A stretch of DNA of 64,000 nucleotides from Chromobacterium haemolyticum DSM 19808 (GTDB lineage: Bacteria > Pseudomonadota > Gammaproteobacteria > Burkholderiales > Chromobacteriaceae), in NCBI RefSeq assembly GCF_000711885.1, contig NZ_JONK01000006.1:62001-126000 (forward strand), written 5' to 3'. The notes under the pieces are model-generated. The model did no database searches. It saw only the letters and a list, made by a program, of their open reading frames with translations, and was not told the origin of the DNA. Shown here piece by piece: positions 29,548-39,097 of this stretch (positions are counted from its first letter, which is position 1; the number at the start of each line of letters is the position of its first letter). A program made the position numbers and the translations under genes.

Positions 29548-30185
29548 TGAGCCATGTAGTAGTTGCTGTTGTAGCGCGCCGCGCCGCAATTGCCCTCGGC
29601 GCACTGCAGGCCGGACGTGGCGTTTTCCTGCGAAGCCTTCATCACGCTGCCGGTCTTGTCCAGCGCTTGGCGGAACTGCTTGTAGAAATCCTGATCCAGC
29701 GTGATTTCGGCTACGGCCTCGCTGGTGCCGTCCGGCTTCATGCTGTTGGAAACGATGTTCACCCCGCGCAGGTAGGCATCCACGTAAGTGCGGAAGCTGT
29801 CGCTGTTGGCGATCATGTTCGATACCGAGCTGTTGCCCACCAGCTTCATGCCCTGTACCTGTTCGGCGATGGCTCGGAAGGCATCCAGCCGGGCGGCGCG
29901 CAGGGCCAGCAGTTTGCGCTGCGACGGCGTCAGGCTGGAGGTGTACGGCGCCGCGCCGCTGCCCACCACCCGCACCACGATGGGCTGATAGGGGTTCACC
30001 TCCTTGACCACCACCTTGGGGGCCTCGGTTTCAATGCCCGGGCCGACGAAACCGACGCCGCTCGGCGTCATTCCCGCGGCGGCTCGCGGCGCTTCGGCGG
30101 CCTGCGGCGAACGCTCGGCGGTGGCGCAGGCGGACAAGCCCAGCAAGACGGACAGAAAGCAGGCAATACTGGGAATCGTTTTCAT
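29544..30185 (-). CDS. flgP: FlgP-like outer-membrane lipoprotein
   Basis: 213 residues. Lipoprotein signal with lipobox LSAC (FLSVLLGLSACATAE). The LPP20/FlgP core includes SPSQRKLLALRAARLDAFRA-like sequence (here LTPSQRKLLALRAARLDAFR) and LVGNSSVSNMIANSDSFRTY. FlgP is part of the outer flagellar disk in Vibrio and Campylobacter. First gene of the flgP-flgT pair. Confidence 0.88.
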   Translation of the reverse strand: MKTIPSIACFLSVLLGLSACATAERSPQAAEAPRAAAGMTPSGVGFVGPGIETEAPKVVVKEVNPYQPIVVRVVGSGAAPYTSSLTPSQRKLLALRAARLDAFRAIAEQVQGMKLVGNSSVSNMIANSDSFRTYVDAYLRGVNIVSNSMKPDGTSEAVAEITLDQDFYKQFRQALDKTGSVMKASQENATSGLQCAEGNCGAARYNSNYYMAQ

Positions 30186-30294
30186 GGCAAATACCGTTGG
30201 ATGTTGCTGGAATTATGAAGCGATCTAAGCGAACGTCAACCGCAACATCGGCATTCCTATGCAAAACTTGAATAAAAACAAAATCCCGATCGCG

Positions 30295-31212
30295 TCAGCA
30301 AGCGCCTACGCCGGCCCGGTTCAACTGCCGCGCCGAGGAAAACCCGGCAGCCAGCGCGGCCTTCTCCTTGGACAGCCCGGCGCCGCGCCATTGACTGGCC
30401 AGCGCCAGCCGCAGCCCGGTGTGATAGTCGTGCACCGATACGCCGGCGTGCTCGCGGAACAAGCGCGACAAATGCCTGGCGCTGACGTGCACCTGGCCGG
30501 CCAAGTCCTCCACCCTCCAGGCGCGGGCCGGATCAGCGGCGATCAAATCCTGTGCCTTGTGCACCGCCGGGTGCAAATGGTTGCGGTGCGTCAGCCACGG
30601 CGACAACTCAGGGTCGCCGGCGGAACGGCGGAAATACACCACCATGTGGCGCGCCACATCGCGCGCCAACGACGGCCCGGCGAGCTGCGCGATCAGTTGC
30701 AGAGCCAAGTCCACGCCGGCGGTGATGCCGGCGCTGCTGCTGATCGGCCCGTCCTGCACGAATACGCGGTTCTGCTGCACCCTGGCCTGCGGCGCGAGTT
30801 GCTGCAAACGCTGCAGCAGAGTGTGGTGAGTGGTGCACTGACGGCCGTCCAGCAAACCGGCTTCCGCCGTCAGCAGGCTGCCGGAGCAAATGCTGGCCAC
30901 GCGCTGGCGGCTGGGGTCCACCTTGCGACGCAGCCAACGCACGATCTCTCGCGCCTCTGGCCGCGCGTAAGCATCGATCGAATGGGCGGCGCCGCTGATC
31001 ACCACCAGCGCCTCGTCGGGCAGAACCTCAGGCAATGGCGAGGCGCCCTCAAGGCTCAGGCCCAGCGAGGTGGGCACGCCGGATACCGGCGCGATGAAGT
31101 GTGATCGAAACGACGCCCCCAGTTGCGCGGCGATGCGGAAAGCGTCGGCCGGGCCGGCCAGATCCACCAGCAGCAGATTGGGCGGCAACACGAAAAAGAT
31201 ATCAAGCGCCAC
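30295..31212 (-). CDS. GlxA-type AraC regulator with DJ-1/PfpI domain
   Basis: 305 residues from a GTG with a strong GGGGGGAGG ribosome site. The DJ-1/PfpI-like domain covers about 1-185 (VASICSGSLLTAEAGLLDGR with the nucleophile-position cysteine). AraC helix-turn-helix motifs follow (RVEDLAGQVHVSARHLSRLF; KEKAALAAGFSSARQL). It ends slightly early compared with many homologues. Overlaps the end of eamA by 11 bp, so it may control or be co-transcribed with that exporter. Confidence 0.9.
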   Translation of the reverse strand: MALDIFFVLPPNLLLVDLAGPADAFRIAAQLGASFRSHFIAPVSGVPTSLGLSLEGASPLPEVLPDEALVVISGAAHSIDAYARPEAREIVRWLRRKVDPSRQRVASICSGSLLTAEAGLLDGRQCTTHHTLLQRLQQLAPQARVQQNRVFVQDGPISSSAGITAGVDLALQLIAQLAGPSLARDVARHMVVYFRRSAGDPELSPWLTHRNHLHPAVHKAQDLIAADPARAWRVEDLAGQVHVSARHLSRLFREHAGVSVHDYHTGLRLALASQWRGAGLSKEKAALAAGFSSARQLNRAGVGAC

Positions 31213-32110
31213 GCGTCGCCTCCCCCCCGCGCAAGCGCGCCAGCCAGCGCGCGCCGAACACGTTGACCGCCAAGCCGGCCAGCAGCAACAAGCTGCCGGC
31301 GGCTTGCAGCGCGCTCAAGCGCTCGTCCAGCAACACACCGGACGCCAACACGCCCACCACCGGCACCAGCAGCGAAAACGGCGCCACCTTGCCGGCCGGG
31401 TGGCGCGACAGCAATCGGCTCCACAAGCCGTAACCGAACAAAGTGGCGACAAAGGCCAGATAGGCCACCGCGAACCAGGCCTGCGGCGTGAAATGCCCCA
31501 GAGCGGCGGCGATGCGCTCGCCCCCCTCCAGCCACCAGGACAGCAGGAAGAACGGAATCGGCGGCACCAGGCTGGACCACACCACCAGTCCCAACGGCTG
31601 CACGCGGTAGCCGGCGCGGCCCATCTGCCGCACCACCACATTGGACAGCGCCCAGCTGAAGGCGGCGGCGATGGTCAGCCCCAGACCCACCGCCGTCATG
31701 CTGCCGCCCTTGCTCAGGCCGATCAGCGCCAAACCGCACAGGGCCAGCAGCAAGCCGGCCATCTGGCTGGCCTGCCAACGCTCGCGCAGCCACAAGCCGG
31801 CCAGGATCAAGGTGAAGAAAGCCTGTGATTGCAGCACCACCGAGGCCAGGCCGGCCGGCATGCCCAGCTTGATGGCGGTGAACAGGCAGGCGAACTGGCC
31901 GACGCCCACGCACAGACCGTAAAGCAACAGATAGCGCCACGGCAGCGACGGCCTGCGGACGAAGAACACAGCCGGCACCGCGGCCAGGCAGAAGCGCAGG
32001 CCGCCCAGCAACAAGGGCGGCACATCGGACACGCCCCATTTGATCACCACGAAGTTGACGCCCCACACCAGCACGATGGCCAGCGCCTGCAGCAAATCAC
32101 TCCACGGCAT
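31202..32110 (-). CDS. eamA: EamA-type O-acetylserine/cysteine exporter
   Basis: 302 residues, ten predicted membrane helices with two EamA domains. Strong resemblance to E. coli EamA as recalled: VWGVNFVVIKWGVSDVPPLL, GMPAGLASVVLQSQAFFTLI, AFVATLFGYGLWSRLLSRHP and LVPVVGVLASGVLLDERLSA. It should export cysteine-pathway metabolites from the cytoplasm. GGAG lies six bases before the ATG at 32110. Flanked by the DUF1737 gene and the GlxA regulator in one run. Confidence 0.9.
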   Translation of the reverse strand: MPWSDLLQALAIVLVWGVNFVVIKWGVSDVPPLLLGGLRFCLAAVPAVFFVRRPSLPWRYLLLYGLCVGVGQFACLFTAIKLGMPAGLASVVLQSQAFFTLILAGLWLRERWQASQMAGLLLALCGLALIGLSKGGSMTAVGLGLTIAAAFSWALSNVVVRQMGRAGYRVQPLGLVVWSSLVPPIPFFLLSWWLEGGERIAAALGHFTPQAWFAVAYLAFVATLFGYGLWSRLLSRHPAGKVAPFSLLVPVVGVLASGVLLDERLSALQAAGSLLLLAGLAVNVFGARWLARLRGGEATRGA

Positions 32111-32315
32111 CGTCGTCTCCTTGCGCCAACGCACCCGGCCACACCACCGCCTGAGCGACGATGACGCGCTCGCCGTTGAAGGTTGCCGCCGGCGAACCGT
32201 GCAGCCGGTACCCCAAAGCCAGCGCCTCGCTGACGCGACGGCAGAAGCCGGCGTCGTCCGGGCCGGTCAGCAAACGATAGGCCGGCATGTCGTCGGGCGG
32301 AAGGATGGACCGCAT
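32097..32315 (-). CDS. Small DUF1737-like protein
   Basis: 72 residues, MRSILPPDDMPAYRLLTGPD then GFCRRVSEALALGYRLHGSP and NGERVIVAQAVVWPG. This is the compact pattern of DUF1737 proteins (YRLLTGxDD...F..RV..AL..G..L.GSP), whose role is not known. It overlaps the eamA start by 14 bp, giving translational coupling. A GGGAG site precedes the ATG. Confidence 0.82.
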   Translation of the reverse strand: MRSILPPDDMPAYRLLTGPDDAGFCRRVSEALALGYRLHGSPAATFNGERVIVAQAVVWPGALAQGDDDAVE

Positions 32316-32380
32316 GCAATTCTCCCATGGCTGCGCGGCGGGCCCCGCCCGCCGCATTCATTTTGTATCTCGCCTCACAC

Positions 32381-32524
32381 TAAGAGCCTGTTCACGATCT
32401 CGCGAGCAAGAGCGAGACAAGGCGAAAACAGCTGAGAAAGCGGAGTGTACACACGGTACATGAGCATTTCGAAGCTGTTTTTAACGCCGTATGCCAACGC
32501 GCAGCAGATCGTAAACAGGTTCTA
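32381..32524 (+). repeat. Dispersed inverted-repeat (MITE-like) element, intact copy
   Basis: 144 bp with left end AAGAGCCTGTTCACGATCT and right end AGATCGTAAACAGGTTCT. TAA flanks both ends, as expected of a 3-bp TNA target duplication. The interior is shared with the other copies. Lies between two minus-strand genes. Confidence 0.9.
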
Positions 32525-32565
32525 ACATCAGATAGTTGCAATGGCGATGGTCAAATACCCTCTAT

Positions 32566-33117
32566 TCAGCGCGCCAGCTTGGCCAGCGCCTGTTCCACGC
32601 TGACAATGTCGGCGAAACGGCCGGCCAGCACCAGTTCGGTCTTGGCGCGAATCTCCGCCGGGCTGAAAACCTGGCCGCTATGCGGATGAGTCATCGCAAA
32701 CGTCAACGTGGCCTCGGTGACGAAGTCCACTTCGTAGCCCAGGTCGGACGCCACCCGGGTGGTGGTTTCGCAGCATTGCTCGGTGCGGATGCCGGACACG
32801 ATCAAACGCTGGATGCCGTGGCGAATAAGCCAGGGCTGCAAGCCGGAATCCGTCAAAGCGTTGTGCACGTGTTTGACGAAGGTGGCGGCCGGACGGTGAC
32901 GCAGCCACTCCAGCGGCCGCACCAGGCCGGACGCGGCGGAAAAGGCCTCGTCTCCGTCTTCGTGCAGAATGTTGATCACCGGCGCGCCAAGCGCCTCCGC
33001 GCCGGCGATCAATTGTTGCAGTTTGTCCTGAAAAGCCGAGACCTCGTCCTCGTTCCAATACGGGCGGTGGCGGAATGACTCTTGTGCGTCAATCACCAAC
33101 AAGGCGGTTTTCTTCAT
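32566..33117 (-). CDS. Isochorismatase-family cysteine hydrolase
   Basis: 183 residues from ATG 33117 with GAGGGAG upstream. The fold motifs are ALLVIDAQESFRHRPYW (catalytic aspartate), ATFVKHVHNALTDSGLQPWL (catalytic lysine) and IVSGIRTEQCCETTTRVASD (nucleophilic cysteine). Typical members are nicotinamidase, pyrazinamidase and ureidoacrylate hydrolase-like enzymes. The substrate is not evident. Confidence 0.9.
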   Translation of the reverse strand: MKKTALLVIDAQESFRHRPYWNEDEVSAFQDKLQQLIAGAEALGAPVINILHEDGDEAFSAASGLVRPLEWLRHRPAATFVKHVHNALTDSGLQPWLIRHGIQRLIVSGIRTEQCCETTTRVASDLGYEVDFVTEATLTFAMTHPHSGQVFSPAEIRAKTELVLAGRFADIVSVEQALAKLAR

Positions 33118-33187
33118 GGTGGTTTCTCCCTCGCGTCCAAGCTGGACGCTGTTGAACACAGCCCGAATGCTACGGACTCGCGCGCCT

Positions 33188-33895
33188 TTATTTAACGCTG
33201 ATTACGGACAAGCCACTGTCAAATACGGACATCGTGCCCACCGCTTGCGGAGCCGCCGGCGCGGCCGCGATCTCGGCGGCCCTGGCCGGACCGTGCGGCT
33301 GGAACTCGTCGTACAGCAACCACAGCGCGGTGGCGGCCATCAATACCCCCATGCTCAGATTAAAACCCAACAAGGCGCGCGGGCTGGCGAGCCAAGCGCG
33401 CAAACGTTCGCCGGCCCAGGCCCAGACGCCGATGCACGGCAGGTTGACCACGGCGAACACCGCCGCCAGCATGGCCGCGCCCAGCCAGCGCTGACCGTCC
33501 GCAGCCGGCATGAACAGGATGGCGGCGTTGATCACCATCACCCAGGCCTTGGGGTTCAACCATTGAAACAGCGCCGCGCCGACAAAGCCCAGCGGCTGCG
33601 CCGCCGCGCCCGCCTCAGGTTGGCCGGCGCGGGCGATCTTCCAGGACAGCCACAATAGATAGGCGCACCCCATCAAGGCCAGCGGCAAGCGCGCGGCCTG
33701 GATGCCGTCCAGCAACAGCGACAACAGGCTGCCCACCAGGAACACTTGGAAGGCGCAACCCAGGCTGATGCCCAGCATGTGCGGAATGGTGCGGCGAAAA
33801 CCGAAATTGACCCCGGACGCGGTCAACATCAGATTATTGGGGCCGGGGGTGATGGACATCACCGCTACGTAGGACAATAGGGCGAATTCAGGCAT
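33188..33895 (-). CDS. LysE/RhtB-family amino-acid exporter
   Basis: 235 residues, about six membrane helices. The family signature SYVAVMSITPGPNNLMLTAS occurs at the N-terminus and GFRRTIPHMLGISLGCAFQV follows, with FQWLNPKAWVMVINAA in the middle. It should export an amino acid or related compound. Divergent from a MocR-type regulator with paired operator-like repeats between. Confidence 0.9.
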   Translation of the reverse strand: MPEFALLSYVAVMSITPGPNNLMLTASGVNFGFRRTIPHMLGISLGCAFQVFLVGSLLSLLLDGIQAARLPLALMGCAYLLWLSWKIARAGQPEAGAAAQPLGFVGAALFQWLNPKAWVMVINAAILFMPAADGQRWLGAAMLAAVFAVVNLPCIGVWAWAGERLRAWLASPRALLGFNLSMGVLMAATALWLLYDEFQPHGPARAAEIAAAPAAPQAVGTMSVFDSGLSVISVK

Positions 33896-34018
33896 GGCGG
33901 GCTTCTCTTTCACTTGCTCCGCGCCGTCCATCGACGCGGCATGGCGATACAAGGGGCCAACGCGGCCCCGTTTTCCCAATCCATGCTACGCAGCGGCTCG
34001 CAACGCCAACAGCCGCAG

Positions 34019-34068
34019 CTGTCACCTTTCGCAGTGGTGACAGCGCGGCATTTCCTCAAACTGTCACC
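34019..34068. promoter_or_regulatory. Candidate MocR operator: three GTGACAG repeats
   Basis: CTGTCACC at 34019-34026, its exact inverse GGTGACAG at 34036-34043, and a further CTGTCACC at 34061-34068. They lie between the divergent LysE gene and the MocR-type regulator. Two inverted plus one direct copy is the pattern reported for MocR/PdxR-type regulators. Confidence 0.65.
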
Positions 34069-34127
34069 ATCGCCTATCATGGGTACTGTGTCTGTCTACC
34101 GTCGCCCAAGCGCGGCAAGCTGTCCTC

Positions 34128-35576
34128 ATGGAACCCATTGTCGCCCCCCAAGCCCCCACGCTGTATCAGCAACTGGCCGACGATCTGTCGCTGGCCATCA
34201 AGCGCGGCACGCTGCCGCCCGGCGCCAAATTGCCGTCGGTGCGGCGCACCTCGCAAAGCCGCCAGCTCAGCCTGAACACCGTGGTGGCCGCCTACCGGGT
34301 GCTGGAAGATCGCGGCTTGATCGAGGCCCGGCCGCAATCCGGCTACTACGTGCGGGCGCGGCTGCCGTCGCCGGCTCGGCCGGCGGCCACCCTAAGCAGC
34401 CCGGCCGCGCCCACCCGCCCACAGGTCCTGGGCCTGATCGACACCGTGCTGGAGGCGCAGCAGAACGAGGACTACATCGACCTGGCGCTGGCCTGTCCGC
34501 ATGGAGGAGACTTCTATCCCGGCAGCAAACTGGGCCGGCTGATGGGGCAGATACTGCGCCGCCAGCCCGGCATGGTCAGCCGTTACGCGCTGCCGCCGGG
34601 CTCCTTGCGGCTGCGCACCCAGATCGCGCGCCGCGGCCTGGAACTGGGCATGACCCTGCAGGCTCAGGACATCGTGCTCACCCACGGCTGCATGGAAGCG
34701 CTGCAATTGGCGCTGCGCGCGGTCACCCGGCCCGGCGACACCGTGGGGCTGGAATCGCCCACCTACTTCAACCTGCTGCCGCTCATCGCCAGCCTGGGTC
34801 TGAAAACAGTGGAAATTCCCACCGATCCGCAAACCGGCCTGTCCATCGACGCGGTGGAGCTCTTGCTGGCGGAAAAACGCATCAACGCGCTAGTGGCAAT
34901 GCCCAATGTGCACAATCCGCTGGGCGCGACCATGCCGCTGGAAGCCAAGAAGCGGCTGGCGCGGCTGATCACTCGCCACCAGGTGCCGCTGATCGAGGAC
35001 GCCTTGTACGCCGAGCTGCAGTTCGGCGACACCCTGGCGCCGGCGGTCAAGGCCTTCGACGACGAAGGCTGGGTCATCGTCTGCTCCAGCTACACCAAGA
35101 CGCTGGCGCCGGATTTCCGCATCGGCTGGATGGAAGGGGGCCGTTTCGGTCACACGCTGCGCCAGCTCAAGTTCGCCTCCTCCGTGGCGGAGCCGGCGGT
35201 GCTGGCGGAAACCCTGGGCGCCTTCCTGGAGTCCGGCGGCTACGACCATCATCTGCGCGCGCTGAAGCGGCGCTACGCCGCCCACGTGGAGAAGGTGCGC
35301 GGCATGATCGCGCGCCACTTCCCGGCCGGCACTCACGCCACGGCGCCTTCCGGCGGCTTTCTGATCTGGGTGGAGCTGCCCGAGGACATCGACGCGGTGG
35401 CGCTGTTCCACGCCGCCATCGCGGAGAAAATCAGCATCATGCCCGGCCCGCTGTACTCCCCCAGCGGCCGCTATCCCAACGCCCTGCGGCTGTCCTGCTG
35501 CTATCCGCTGGACGAACGCTATCTGGCCGCGCTGGCGCGCGTCGGCGTTCTGGCAGGCCAGCTCCGGCGTTCATAA
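34128..35576 (+). CDS. MocR/PdxR-type GntR regulator with aminotransferase domain
   Basis: 482 residues. GntR winged helix at about 12-80 (YQQLADDLSLAIKRGTLPPG; LNTVVAAYRVLEDRGLIEAR). A fold-type-I aminotransferase domain follows with the lysine segment VCSSYTKTLAPDFRIGW (PLP lysine expected here) and NPLGATMPLEAKKRL. Such regulators sense PLP or an amino-acid adduct. It probably controls the divergent LysE exporter through the repeats at 34019-34068. Confidence 0.92.
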   Translation: MEPIVAPQAPTLYQQLADDLSLAIKRGTLPPGAKLPSVRRTSQSRQLSLNTVVAAYRVLEDRGLIEARPQSGYYVRARLPSPARPAATLSSPAAPTRPQVLGLIDTVLEAQQNEDYIDLALACPHGGDFYPGSKLGRLMGQILRRQPGMVSRYALPPGSLRLRTQIARRGLELGMTLQAQDIVLTHGCMEALQLALRAVTRPGDTVGLESPTYFNLLPLIASLGLKTVEIPTDPQTGLSIDAVELLLAEKRINALVAMPNVHNPLGATMPLEAKKRLARLITRHQVPLIEDALYAELQFGDTLAPAVKAFDDEGWVIVCSSYTKTLAPDFRIGWMEGGRFGHTLRQLKFASSVAEPAVLAETLGAFLESGGYDHHLRALKRRYAAHVEKVRGMIARHFPAGTHATAPSGGFLIWVELPEDIDAVALFHAAIAEKISIMPGPLYSPSGRYPNALRLSCCYPLDERYLAALARVGVLAGQLRRS

Positions 35577-35777
35577 CCCCCGTCGGCAACGCCTCTGCGC
35601 GTCGGGCTCGGGCATGCCCGCGCTCCGTCACGCGCGACGACATGCCTAAAGGCGCCCGAGGGTTTTTATGAATGACTCATATTGCTATTAAGTAGTTGGC
35701 CTTTTTGCAATCCATGCCTAACAATTAAACAAGACCTGAGCGCGCCCGCAGCGGGCTCGAGCGCAAAAAGAGACTTC

Positions 35778-38700
35778 ATGCCGACGACCAAGAAACCAGC
35801 CGCCGACAGCAGGTCCGCCGCCGGCAAACACCAGCGCCGTCTGCGCGATCTGCTGAATCGCTACGACGCCGCCTTCTCCGCTGGCGCGTCGCTGGACAGC
35901 TTGATACGCCAACTGGAACAACTGCGCGATTACGCGCTGCGCCACGCCATCGGCGAAGCGCAGATCTTGTCCGCGCTGGCCGCCCAACCCTTCCTGCCTC
36001 AGGACAGCGCCGCCGGACGGCAGGCGCGGCAGATGCTGACGGACATGACTCACAATCTGGGACGGCAACTGCTGCAGCCGGCGCAGCCCTCCTCCGCCAA
36101 GCCGCTGTCGCCGGCTCAGGCCATGCTGGAACAATTGGAAGACGGCGTGCTGCTGCTAGAGCCTGTAGGCCAGCAAGTGCTGTACGCCAACGCCGCGCTG
36201 ATGGAGTGGCTGGGCCTCGCCGACGCCCCCGCCTATCCTGTCGCACTCTCCGCGCTGGCGCCCGGCAGCGGGCTGACCGAAGCGTTGCGTCCGTTGCTGG
36301 CCTTGCCCAAAGACAAGCCCAGCCAAATCGCCGCGACCCCGCTGCGTCGGCCGGGAGGCGAAGTCGGCCATGCCGACATCCGCGCGCGGCCGTTGCGGGC
36401 GGATGATCATGACTGCCTGTTGCTGACCTTTCACGACGCCACCGACCGGCTCACCTCCGAACAATTGCTGACACGCCATCTGGACATCCTCGCGCAACTG
36501 GCCGGCCTGTCCGCGGAACTGGCCAGCCAGCCGGCCGAACCGCTGTGGGCGCGCATGAGCGGCCTGCTGGAGCGCGTGGGCCGCTTCCTCGGCGCGGACC
36601 ATTGCCTGTTGGCCCTGCTCGATGTCGACGGCAAGCAAGTGCGCATCGCCCGCGAGTGGCGGCGCGAAGCGCGAGGAGCCGGCCCTCCGGTCGAAACGCC
36701 GGTCATTCCTCGTTCCAAGCTCTACTGGCTGGAACAACAACTGGGCCAGCAGCGCACGTTGCAACTGAACGACAGCGCCGACGCGCCGGAAGCCGCCGAC
36801 GTGCTGCGACAGCTGCTGGGCGACAACGGCCAGAGCGCGTTGCTAGCCACGCTGCGGCCTCGCCAATGCTGGCGCGGCGTGCTGGCGGTCAGCGCGCCGG
36901 CCCCCCACAGCTGGCTGTGGATAGAACAACACATGCTGCAATCGGTGGCGGACATGCTTTCCAACTTCCTGGATCGCAGCCAGCACCACAGCGACGCCCA
37001 ACGCCGCCAGAGCGAGGCGTTGGCCCAGGCGCGCGTCGGCCATTGGGAATGGCGGCGCGGCGACTCCGCGCCGCATTGGTCCGACGAGCTGTATCAACTG
37101 TGGCGGCTGGACCCTGCGCGGCCTCCCCCGCCGCTGACTCAATTGCCCGCGCTGCTGCCGCCCGGCGACTGGCCTCCGCTGCGCCGCTGCCTGCGCCACG
37201 TATTGCGCCGGCGCGAAACCGCTCAACTGGACCATCGCATCCTGCTGCCGGACGGCGGCAACCGCTACGTGCGCCATCACATCGCGCTGGAACAGGATGA
37301 CCGCGGCCGCGTCCTCCGCCTGAGCGGCACCTTGCAGGACATCAGCGAATTCAAGCTCCGCGAGCAGACCCTGCAACAAGCCGCGGCGGTCTACGAGCAC
37401 ACGCTGGAGGGCGTGATGATCGCCGACGCCGACCTGCGCATCCTCGACGTCAACTCCGCTTTCAGCGCGCTCACCGGCTACGCCCGCGCCGATCTTCTGG
37501 GGCAAAGCACGCGCTTATTGTATTCCGGCCGCCACGACGTCGGCTTCTATCGCAGGCTGTGGCAGGCCGTGACGGAGCACGGCCGCTGGCAAGGCGAGAT
37601 CTGGAATCGGCACAAGGACGGCAGCGTGGAGCCGGCCTGGCTCACCGTCACCGCGGTGCGCGACGGCTACGGCGCGGTGCGCAACTATGTCGGCGTGTTC
37701 TCCGATATCGCCCAGATCAAGAAATCCGCCGCCGAAATGGCGCAGTTGGCCCATTACGACCCCTTGACCACCCTGCCCAACCGGCTGCTGTTTCTGTCAC
37801 GGCTGGAGCATGCCATCCAGACCGCCAAGCGCGAACGCCGTCGCGTGGCGGTGCTGTTCATCGACCTGGACAACTTCAAGCAGATCAACGACACCCGCGG
37901 CCACGGCGCCGGCGACCGGCTGCTGGTGGAAGTGGCGGCCCGCCTCAAGGACTGCTTGCGCGCCAATGACACCGTGGCCCGCATCGGCGGCGACGAGTTT
38001 CTGATCCTGCTGGAGAACCAGAAAGCCGACAACCCGGTCATCGACATCGCCAATAAAATCGTCAAAGCCTGCTCCCGCCCTTTCCAACTGGAGGAACAAG
38101 AGGTGGAAGTGGGCTGCAGCGTCGGCATCAGCATCTATCCGCGCGACGGCCAGGACGCGGAAACCCTGATGCGCAACGCCGACGCCGCCATGTACCAGGC
38201 CAAAAACGACGGCAAGGGCGCCTTCCGCTTTTACACCGAGGAGTTGACCCAGCGCGCGCGGCTACGGGTGGAACAGGAGCGCGAACTCCGCCTGGCGCTG
38301 GAGAGACGAGAGCTGTTTCTGGTGTTCCAGCCCAAATACCACCTGCAAAGCGGCGCCCTCGTCGGCGCCGAGGCCTTGCTGCGCTGGCAACACCCAAGCC
38401 TGGGTCTGATTGGGCCGGACACTTTCATTCCGCTGGCGGAGGAAACCGGCCTGATCATTCCAATCGGCAGCTGGCTGATCCGCCACGCCTGCGGCATCTT
38501 GCGCCGCTGGCAGGATGCCGGCATCTCTCCGGGCGTGCTCAGCCTCAATATCGCCGGGGCGCAAATCCAGCGCGCCCCCATCCTGCAAACGCTGAAACAG
38601 GCGCTGCGCGACTGCCGGATTCCGCCGAGGCAGATCGAACTGGAAATCACGGAACGCTTCGTGATGAGCAATCCGGACGCGCATCTGAAAGTACTGCGCG

Positions 38701-39050
38701 AACTGCGCCAGCTGGGGGTTGGTCTGTCCATCGACGATTTCGGCACCGGCTACTCCTCGCTCAGCTACTTGCGCCAACTGCCGGTGCAAACGCTGAAAAT
38801 CGACCAGTCCCTGGTGCGCGGCCTGCCGGACCACGAACACGAGGCCAGCATCAGCCTGGCCATCATCTCGCTGGCCAAAACCCTGCGTCTCGGCTTGGTG
38901 GCGGAAGGCGTGGAGAACGAGGCTCAGCGGCGTTTCCTGCTGGACGCCGGCTGCGAACACGGCCAAGGCTTTCTCTACGCACGGCCGCTGCCGGAAGACG
39001 AATTCGCAGAACTGGTCAAAAACGGCGGTTTGGCCCCGCCCCGCCCCTGA
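35778..39050 (+). CDS. Sensor with PAS/GAF-type domains plus GGDEF and EAL
   Basis: 1090 residues from the ATG at 35778. Upstream in-frame starts lack a ribosome site. Several sensory domains precede the output: an early PAS-like region (about 115-225), a GAF-like region (about 235-410), a PAS/PAC pair ending around 690 (SGTLQDISEFKLREQTLQQA; ILDVNSAFSALTGYARADLL). GGDEF sequence is intact at 737-741 and EAL at 865-867 (GAEALLRWQHPSLGLIGPDT), so both synthesis and breakdown of cyclic di-GMP are possible. No membrane segment is obvious. The TGA stop overlaps a repeat fragment. Confidence 0.93.
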   Translation: MPTTKKPAADSRSAAGKHQRRLRDLLNRYDAAFSAGASLDSLIRQLEQLRDYALRHAIGEAQILSALAAQPFLPQDSAAGRQARQMLTDMTHNLGRQLLQPAQPSSAKPLSPAQAMLEQLEDGVLLLEPVGQQVLYANAALMEWLGLADAPAYPVALSALAPGSGLTEALRPLLALPKDKPSQIAATPLRRPGGEVGHADIRARPLRADDHDCLLLTFHDATDRLTSEQLLTRHLDILAQLAGLSAELASQPAEPLWARMSGLLERVGRFLGADHCLLALLDVDGKQVRIAREWRREARGAGPPVETPVIPRSKLYWLEQQLGQQRTLQLNDSADAPEAADVLRQLLGDNGQSALLATLRPRQCWRGVLAVSAPAPHSWLWIEQHMLQSVADMLSNFLDRSQHHSDAQRRQSEALAQARVGHWEWRRGDSAPHWSDELYQLWRLDPARPPPPLTQLPALLPPGDWPPLRRCLRHVLRRRETAQLDHRILLPDGGNRYVRHHIALEQDDRGRVLRLSGTLQDISEFKLREQTLQQAAAVYEHTLEGVMIADADLRILDVNSAFSALTGYARADLLGQSTRLLYSGRHDVGFYRRLWQAVTEHGRWQGEIWNRHKDGSVEPAWLTVTAVRDGYGAVRNYVGVFSDIAQIKKSAAEMAQLAHYDPLTTLPNRLLFLSRLEHAIQTAKRERRRVAVLFIDLDNFKQINDTRGHGAGDRLLVEVAARLKDCLRANDTVARIGGDEFLILLENQKADNPVIDIANKIVKACSRPFQLEEQEVEVGCSVGISIYPRDGQDAETLMRNADAAMYQAKNDGKGAFRFYTEELTQRARLRVEQERELRLALERRELFLVFQPKYHLQSGALVGAEALLRWQHPSLGLIGPDTFIPLAEETGLIIPIGSWLIRHACGILRRWQDAGISPGVLSLNIAGAQIQRAPILQTLKQALRDCRIPPRQIELEITERFVMSNPDAHLKVLRELRQLGVGLSIDDFGTGYSSLSYLRQLPVQTLKIDQSLVRGLPDHEHEASISLAIISLAKTLRLGLVAEGVENEAQRRFLLDAGCEHGQGFLYARPLPEDEFAELVKNGGLAPPRP

Positions 39051-39097
39051 GAGCCTGTTCAAAGTCTCGCGGGCCAGGGCGAGACGCTGAACAGACG
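39050..39097 (+). repeat. Fragment of the dispersed inverted-repeat element
   Basis: GAGCCTGTTCAAAGTCTCGC then GGGCGAGACGCTGAACAGAC matches the left end and the right end core of the family, mostly deleted inside. The element begins within the TGA stop codon of the GGDEF-EAL gene. Confidence 0.65.
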
